A stretch of 64,000 bases of DNA. It comes from Desmodus rotundus (taxonomy: Eukaryota > Chordata > Mammalia > Chiroptera > Phyllostomidae). Both the position numbers and the translations under genes were made by a program. Every line of letters begins with the position of its first letter. Positions within the stretch are counted from its first letter, which is position 1. The stretch covers positions 12,119,082 through 12,183,081 of the forward strand of contig NC_071397.1 of NCBI RefSeq assembly GCF_022682495.2. The letters run 5' to 3'. This document shows, piece after piece, positions 58,791 through 64,000 of the stretch. The notes beneath the pieces were generated by a model that had not been told where the DNA came from, did no database searches, and saw only the letters and a program-made list of their open reading frames with translations.

Positions 58791-59699
58791 GCTGCGGGCG
58801 TACAAAGATGTGCCTGCTTTTGCTTTTAACTGTGTGGTTTTCCTACCAGCTTCCAGCCCTTGTGTGGTGGGAAAACAAGTTCAGCCTAGTGCATTCTGGA
58901 TTATAACCTAGTCTGATGTAACAATCTAGAAGTCCCTCCAGAGACCTCTCAGTCGCTCTTGAATGAAAATGCTCATTTTCCCAGACAGCCTCCTTGTCTG
59001 CTCCTCTCCCTGAGTGCATGGGGGTGGGGAGCCTCCTGTGACCTCACGGCACCGAGAGCGAGTCCTGGGACCTTTGGGTAGCAGGTTTTGGGGATGCTAA
59101 GACAGGTCTTGCATCTCTTCCCAGTTATGCTGAAGCTCTACTTCCTCCCAGAGTAACCACAGGACGTTGCCCCAAAGGTGATGGTCAGGGCGGGCTGCTG
59201 GCCTCCCTCCAAAACCCTGGACAGCTACCACAGCCAAGGGCCCCATGGGGTTTTATAGACAGGTCTCTAGTTCCTTGACCCCCTGCCCCTCTCTCCTCCC
59301 TTCATCCCCACATCCCCTGGGCAGAAGGGGCGACCTTTCCTGTTCGTTTTCCTTGGTCAAAGAGCCCGTCAACCACAAAGCAGCAAGCCTCCCTGTGAGC
59401 TGAGGCCTCCTGGCCTGGTTCTCACTGTGCTGAGATGAAGAAATAAAGGAATTTAGGACATTTTAAGACAATAGCTTGGCTTGCAAGGCTACTGTGTTGT
59501 TGAAAATGCTATTTTGAATATCAGAAGCTAAATGTTGATTTCTTTTTTCTTTCTTGGAATTCCTCTAAAGAAACCCTCATCTCTCATGGGGCCAATGGAT
59601 GCCTAGGACAGATTAGAATCATGAGCTCAGAAAGGCAAAGAGAAAAATATTTTCAAAATAGTAGCCCTACTGGAGGAGTGAGAAGGAAAACCAGGATTT

Positions 59700-59971
59700 A
59701 AAAACAGGCTGTTGGTTTGTCCTTTAATTCAAAGTCTCTGGTTATCATAACCAAAGGGGAGGGGTAATGGGGGCGAGGGGAAGGGTCATCAAAGAACATG
59801 TATAAAGGACATATGGACAAAGCCAAAGGAAGGTAGGATCGAGGGTGGGAGGTGAGGATGGCTGGGGTGGGGGGGAGTGGTGGTGGGGAAATGGAGACAA
59901 CTGTACTTGAACAACAATAAAAAAATAAGAGAGAGAGGAAAAAGAAAGAAAAAATAAAAACAGGCTGTTGG
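59700..59971 (+). mobile_element. Young L1 3' UTR insertion with perfect 16-bp target duplication
   Basis: The 240-base insert (59716-59955) is flanked by exact copies of aaaaacaggctgttgg at 59700-59715 and 59956-59971. The target junction ttt/aaaaac fits the L1 endonuclease preference. The insert is the terminal 3' UTR of the same young subfamily as the 23.3 kb copy ('catgtataaaggacatatggacaaagcc', a G-rich tract, 'acttgaacaacaataaaaaa') with an A-rich tail modified by GA and GAAA units. It lies antisense in the CLIC5 intron. Recent, probably lineage-specific. Confidence 0.95.
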
Positions 59972-61269
59972 ATTCTAAAATGTAAACTTCTTCCACTCTG
60001 CAAGGTGTCTCTGGGTACCAAGGACCTTCCCAGGGTCCCACCCACCGCTCACCCCTGACAAGGGTGTGGCCAGGAGAGCATCTCTCCTCCCACCCTCCCT
60101 TCCAGCTAATCTGATAACGCCTTTGTCCTCTGCTCCCAAAGCCTCCTCATCAGCTGGAATTCCTGGTGCTCTCAGGGGCCGTGACTGGGCCGAGAAGGGG
60201 AGAGCCCCCAGGACCCTTCACACCATCGCTCAGCAACAAGCGACCACTCCACCTGGGCTCGGACTGACACTGCCCCGTAGTCAGTGTGCCAGCAAAGCCT
60301 CGGGGTGAACGGGAGGCAACCATTAGGGTTTTGCCTATGAAGAAAGAACTATCTAAATATTGAGAAACACCCAGAGGACCGAACAAAGTTTTTACTTTTC
60401 ATCCTCTCATTTGGAATCATGTCGATATAACCAAAGGATGAAAAAAACAAAAAGCACAGCTGTGGTCCAAGGGAGACTGTGGCCTGTATTTCTCTGGCCA
60501 TCCCATATTCTTGGAGAGAATGTACAAAGATGACCGTCCATACTGACACTTGATCATTTGAAACACGAAAATAATGTCATGGGAACGAGAAAATCAAATC
60601 ATAAGGATTTAATATCACCTTTCCCTCACCTTCCAGAGGAGGAAGCCTTTCTTTAGAAGCAGAGACAGGTCAGATTGCAAGACGCCTGGGGCCACGAGCC
60701 CAGGAGACAGGAGGGCTGGAGCAGCCAGGTCCAGGAGAGTTCGGAGGGTTGAGAAGAGGGTACTAGGCCAAGTAGGCAGACAGGTGGATGCTGCTGTTTT
60801 GAGGCAAGAGGGAGGTGCTCTAAGGTTACATTTAGGACATTTGGCTTTGAGGTGGGAGTGTAATTCCCTGCCCCGCACGAAACCTTCTGTAAAGATCTAC
60901 ATTCATGTTCCAGCTTGAGGAATGAAGGCCGTGGAGCTTTTCTTCCTTGGAAACAAGAGACGGCATAGTGGCCCAGTTACACCTGAGTGACGTGAGAATG
61001 AATGACCACACAGAGGCAAAACGATCAGGCAGGTGGAAACTGGGGGCCACACCCTCTGATCCACGATGACCCTTCGAGAACACGTAGCAAGTTAGGGGTC
61101 CCTTTGTCTCTTAAAACGTTATCTATGCTGGGCCCGTACCACACACTGAGGCAGAAGTAACACAGGGGTGTGGAAGATGGGAACTGGGCTTTCCTTCAGG
61201 TTTGGTTGGCCCTCCTCTGCTGCGCCCGGGCCCTCTGGCTATGTTAGCATGTCACAGGCTCCCCTGAGA

Positions 61270-61430
61270 GGCCCTGTGACAACGACACGGTGGCAGAATG
61301 GTGCACTCTGGTGTCCGAGAGAGACCTGGGTTTGGATGCTGGTTATCGTTGTTCACAGGTCGTTGCTAAAGCATCTTGTACTTAGTCTGGCGCACAGTGG
61401 GACTTAACAGAGAGCTATTGTTACCATAGC
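61270..61430 (+). repeat. MIR SINE, diverged
   Basis: 'cacggtggcagaatggtgcactctggtgtccgagagagacctgggtttggatgctgg' and 'taaagcatcttgtacttagtctggcgcacagtgggacttaac' follow the forward MIR from its head to its tail, with the core partly deleted. Confidence 0.65.
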
Positions 61431-62447
61431 TGCAGAACTTAAGTTGGTGAGAGAATGGGAAGGACGGGGAGAAGAGTGAGAGTCTAAGAGCAAGAGACCA
61501 ACTCCAGGCAGACGCGTGCGAGGCGAAGCTGATCCGAGTACCTCGTAACTTCTGGGTGCAAGGAGAACCCTGGAGCCCAGAGGCTGAAGCTCACTCTTGC
61601 ATTTCCCAACACGTCCAGGACCCCAAGTCTCCTGGAATCACCTCTTTGGGTTTGGCATTGTTCACTCCAGTCTACGTGGATGTGTCTGATTTTCTTGGTC
61701 TAGTAGTTTGGAGATTTCATATCTACCTTTGCCATCAGACCAAGGACCCTGAACCTGGCCTCACAGCCAGCGAGAAGGATGTTGTCAAATTGGCTCTGGC
61801 TGTGGAAGACCCAGGGCTCCTATGCGGGAAGCAGTTCCCAGGTCTCCGTTTCTAGGCAGTGGTGAAAACAGGAAAGGTGGAAAGACAAACAGTGGTTTAT
61901 GAGAAAGTAAGATGCAAGGGCAGCTTCAACAGATTCCCCACTGTTCCCTCCAGCCCTGTCCTCGGGGCCTGAGAGGAGTCGGCAGCCTGTGCTGCCTTGG
62001 CTATTATTTGTTTGTTCCAGAAAGGAGTTCGGCCTTAAATGGGAGGGTGAATTAAATGACAAACTCCAACCGTTCTTTCCCATAAGAGGCCAGTAAATGA
62101 TTCTTTACCCCCAAGGCAGGATTCAAGTCTCACAACTACAGTGAACGGGGATATAGGGCACCGTGGGGTGCCCCCACTCCCTTTCGGCGGTGGAGATAAT
62201 CCCCCAGCAAGTGGGGCACTCTGGTATTTTCTGAAGAAGAGATAGATCCCTGTATAGCTTCCTCCCTGCAAAGATAGGGGGTCATTTGAAGAATCATCTT
62301 TTTTTTATACACAAACCAACCTGAGATGTGCTCTATATCCAGAAGAATTATTCCCAACAACAAAACATTTTTCTTTCAGGGCAAGTCTGTGTTTAAACAC
62401 CAACAAGGTAAAGAATTTAAATCAAGTTCAGCAAGCCCTTCTTAAGA

Positions 62448-62465
62448 TTTTTTTTTTTTTTTTTT
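62448..62465. repeat. Poly(T) tract
   Basis: 18 consecutive T with no SINE body attached. Confidence 0.95.
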
Positions 62466-62839
62466 GGTATAAAGGGAAGTATGGATAGTATAGACAATTC
62501 CTGACTCAGATAATTTTCCGAATCTCCTAAAAAGCCATAGTAAATTGGAAGAGAAAGATAATCACTGAGGTCTTCACATTTAGTTGTGTGTGCGCACACA
62601 ATCTGTGCCGTGTGCGCGCCCCAAATATTTATTTGTCAGCAGGAGGAGAAAGAGAGGGAGACTGACTCTGAATGGAGCCAGCCCCGAGGGGAAACTGCAG
62701 AAACTCACCAGGGAGGGTTGCTGCGGGAGCTAAGGTGTTCCTAGTTAGGAAGCCCGGCCCGGGCTTCAGCGATGGGGCGGTGGCGACCCCTGCTGGCAGA
62801 GCCTTAAAAAACTTCTGCATCTTTTACAGGGAACGTGTA

Positions 62840-63050
62840 TGTGTTTTCTATTAGGCTTTCCAGAAACTCATAAATGGTTGTAAAATCCATTGTGCTAATA
62901 GAAAGAACGACATAAATGCTGACTGAAGCTATTAATGCTGGTTGTAGTTTATGTAGCAGACTGAATCAGGCTGAAAACTGTGAGTTTTTTATGGCAACTT
63001 TATAACAGGTTATTTTTTAAGTATCAGGCCATAGATTAGGTTCAGTGCTG
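62840..63050. promoter_or_regulatory. Candidate conserved intronic element in CLIC5
   Basis: Repeat-free AT-rich block with motif-like content (aactcataaatggttgtaaa, 'ccattgtgctaatagaaag', 'gaagctattaatgctggttg', 'gcaactttataacagg'). It has the texture of a conserved homeodomain/SOX-rich enhancer. Inference from composition only. Confidence 0.25.
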
Positions 63051-63754
63051 ATGCCCAAGCATTTGGAATGAGCTGATCAGGGGAGACTCTAACTTTCTCA
63101 GCGGTCATCTGTTCCTGTGTTTAGACCTAGAGATTTTCTGCCTCCACTCTCCTCCCCTCCAAACACTCAGGCCGAAGTGATTCAACCACATTTTGTCTTA
63201 TTGCGTCCTCAAACGCCCACATCTTTTATGTAAGAACCATTAACGAATTTAAAAACTGCCACCCTGCCACCACAACTCTGAATTTAAATAATTACTGGTT
63301 TTAGTCATTCTGTGAGCGTCCTAAACTCTCTTGCAGCTGCCCATTGTCTCGTGTGTCAAACATGAGACGCTCGTGTCCCTTGGGGATGGATGAAAGGACC
63401 CCATGAGTTTGGACCAGCCTGCCCTCCTGCAGGGTCATTAGGACCAAAAGAGCCAGATGCAGAGCCCAGGCCACCACCAACCTGCACCTTTCTGCCATCG
63501 GACACAGGTGGGACTGATGTCAGGTCTCTGTGGAGCACCCCCGAGGGCCGGGTGTGGCACCCCTTGACCCTCCCGCATGGCTGAGTCCAGTGGGGAAGCT
63601 GGGGTGTTGAGTACTTTCAGGGAAACACACAGGTAGTTCTTCAATCAGCATCTGTTGGTTTATGGACTGATTCCTAAGTGAGCCACGCGCTCTTGTTTGA
63701 AAACTCAGCACCACACGCGTTGTAAGCAACGGGCTGTATTCAATGGGTGATGGG

Positions 63755-63975
63755 CACAGGTCAAGAGCACAAGCCACGGGGCCAGCAGCCCGGGTCGGGA
63801 TCCTGGCTGTGCCACACACTCGCTTGGGCAGGCTGCTTAGCCTCTTGTGCCTCAAGTTTCCACAGCTGCAAAATGGAAATCCTAACACGACACAGGGTTG
63901 GGGTTACCATCAGTCAGTCGTGCCTGCAGAGGGCTTCCACGCCGTGCCCGGCACGCGGTGAATGGTTCGGTGTGC
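63755..63975 (+). repeat. MIR SINE, near full length
   Basis: 'aggtcaagagcacaagccacggggccagcagcccgggtcgggatcctggctgtgccacacactcgc' (tRNA-like head), 'gcaggctgcttagcctcttgtgcctcaagtttccacagctgcaaaatggaaat' and 'gcccggcacgcggtgaatggttcgg' follow the forward MIR with unusually GC-rich substitutions. Confidence 0.85.
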
Positions 63976-64000
63976 AGTGTGTGGTGATGCCGGTGTATGC

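Larger units (their letters stand above)
43927..64000 (-). other. CLIC5: CLIC5 gene, 3' part (transcribed leftwards; 5' part outside window)
   Basis: Gene-level span. The two coding exons at 54318-54502 and 48513-48680 join in frame and translate to the C-terminal domain of CLIC5. The gene continues beyond the right edge, since no preceding exon (in this family a 107-bp exon encoding the FAKFSAYIKN-type segment) could be found between 54503 and 64000. All L1 pieces inside the span (48.9, 56.4, 59.7 kb) are in the plus orientation, that is antisense to the gene, the orientation usually tolerated in introns. Confidence 0.85.
54503..64000 (-). other. CLIC5: CLIC5 upstream intron (partial)
   Basis: From the acceptor of the 54318-54502 exon to the window edge, at least 9.5 kb. 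It contains two L1 pieces, several MIRs and a TAGA-type patch (54736-54760). The spaces 54761-56398, 57190-58690, 58795-59699, 59972-61269 and 61431-62447 hold no element I can name. The sense-strand frame at 57611-58162 (first ATG at its tenth codon) has no domain and no credible exon boundaries. Confidence 0.75.

Noticed and set aside
54503..64000. Preceding CLIC5 exon (107 bp, FAKFSAYIKN-type segment)
   Set aside because: Searched for by eye on the minus strand and not found; it presumably lies beyond the right edge.

Overview
The window is mammalian nuclear DNA, most likely from a bat. Almost all of it is non-coding, and interspersed repeats of several ages are scattered through it. Four copies of a tRNA-derived SINE of the bat VES type (around 11.0, 16.6, 35.6 and 40.0 kb), young L1 pieces with perfect target-site duplications, and the usual older mammalian layer (MIR, L2, MER5-type hAT elements, MLT1 LTRs) point to Chiroptera. 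The SINE body resembles what I remember from yangochiropteran, perhaps phyllostomid, bats; I cannot fix the species.

Only one protein-coding gene can be supported: CLIC5 (chloride intracellular channel 5), on the minus strand. Its last coding exon is at 48513-48680 (stop codon 48513-48515) and the preceding coding exon is at 54318-54502. Both have canonical GT/AG splice sites and their reading phases match. They encode the C-terminal helical, GST-like half of the protein. A long 3' UTR probably runs from 48512 down to a polyadenylation signal at 43957-43962. No interspersed repeat is recognisable in that 4.6 kb. The earlier CLIC5 exons must lie beyond the right edge.

Layout: 1-43.9 kb is intergenic DNA downstream of CLIC5. 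By mammalian synteny it would face RUNX2, which is an inference because no RUNX2 sequence is present. It holds the 5' end of an L1 cut by the left edge (1-1665), further L1 pieces near 6.5, 10.2, 16.9, 23.3 and 36.4-40.9 kb, LTR remnants at 22.2 and 34.4 kb, VES SINEs, two long purine/pyrimidine microsatellites (14.7 and 29.5 kb), and several repeat-free blocks whose composition suggests conserved regulatory elements, the best at about 27.88-28.48 kb. 43.9-54.5 kb is the CLIC5 3' UTR, last exon, 5.6 kb intron and penultimate exon. 54.5-64 kb is the next upstream intron, with L1 and MIR insertions and one candidate conserved block.

I found no RNA gene, CRISPR array, intact transposon or clearly novel system. 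The most interesting points are a one-codon insertion in the acidic foot loop of CLIC5 relative to the family's usual exon length, two recent L1 insertions with perfect 14- and 16-bp target duplications, a twin-primed (5'-inverted) L1, and several candidate enhancers. Most open reading frames here are chance, repeat-derived, or antisense to the real exons.
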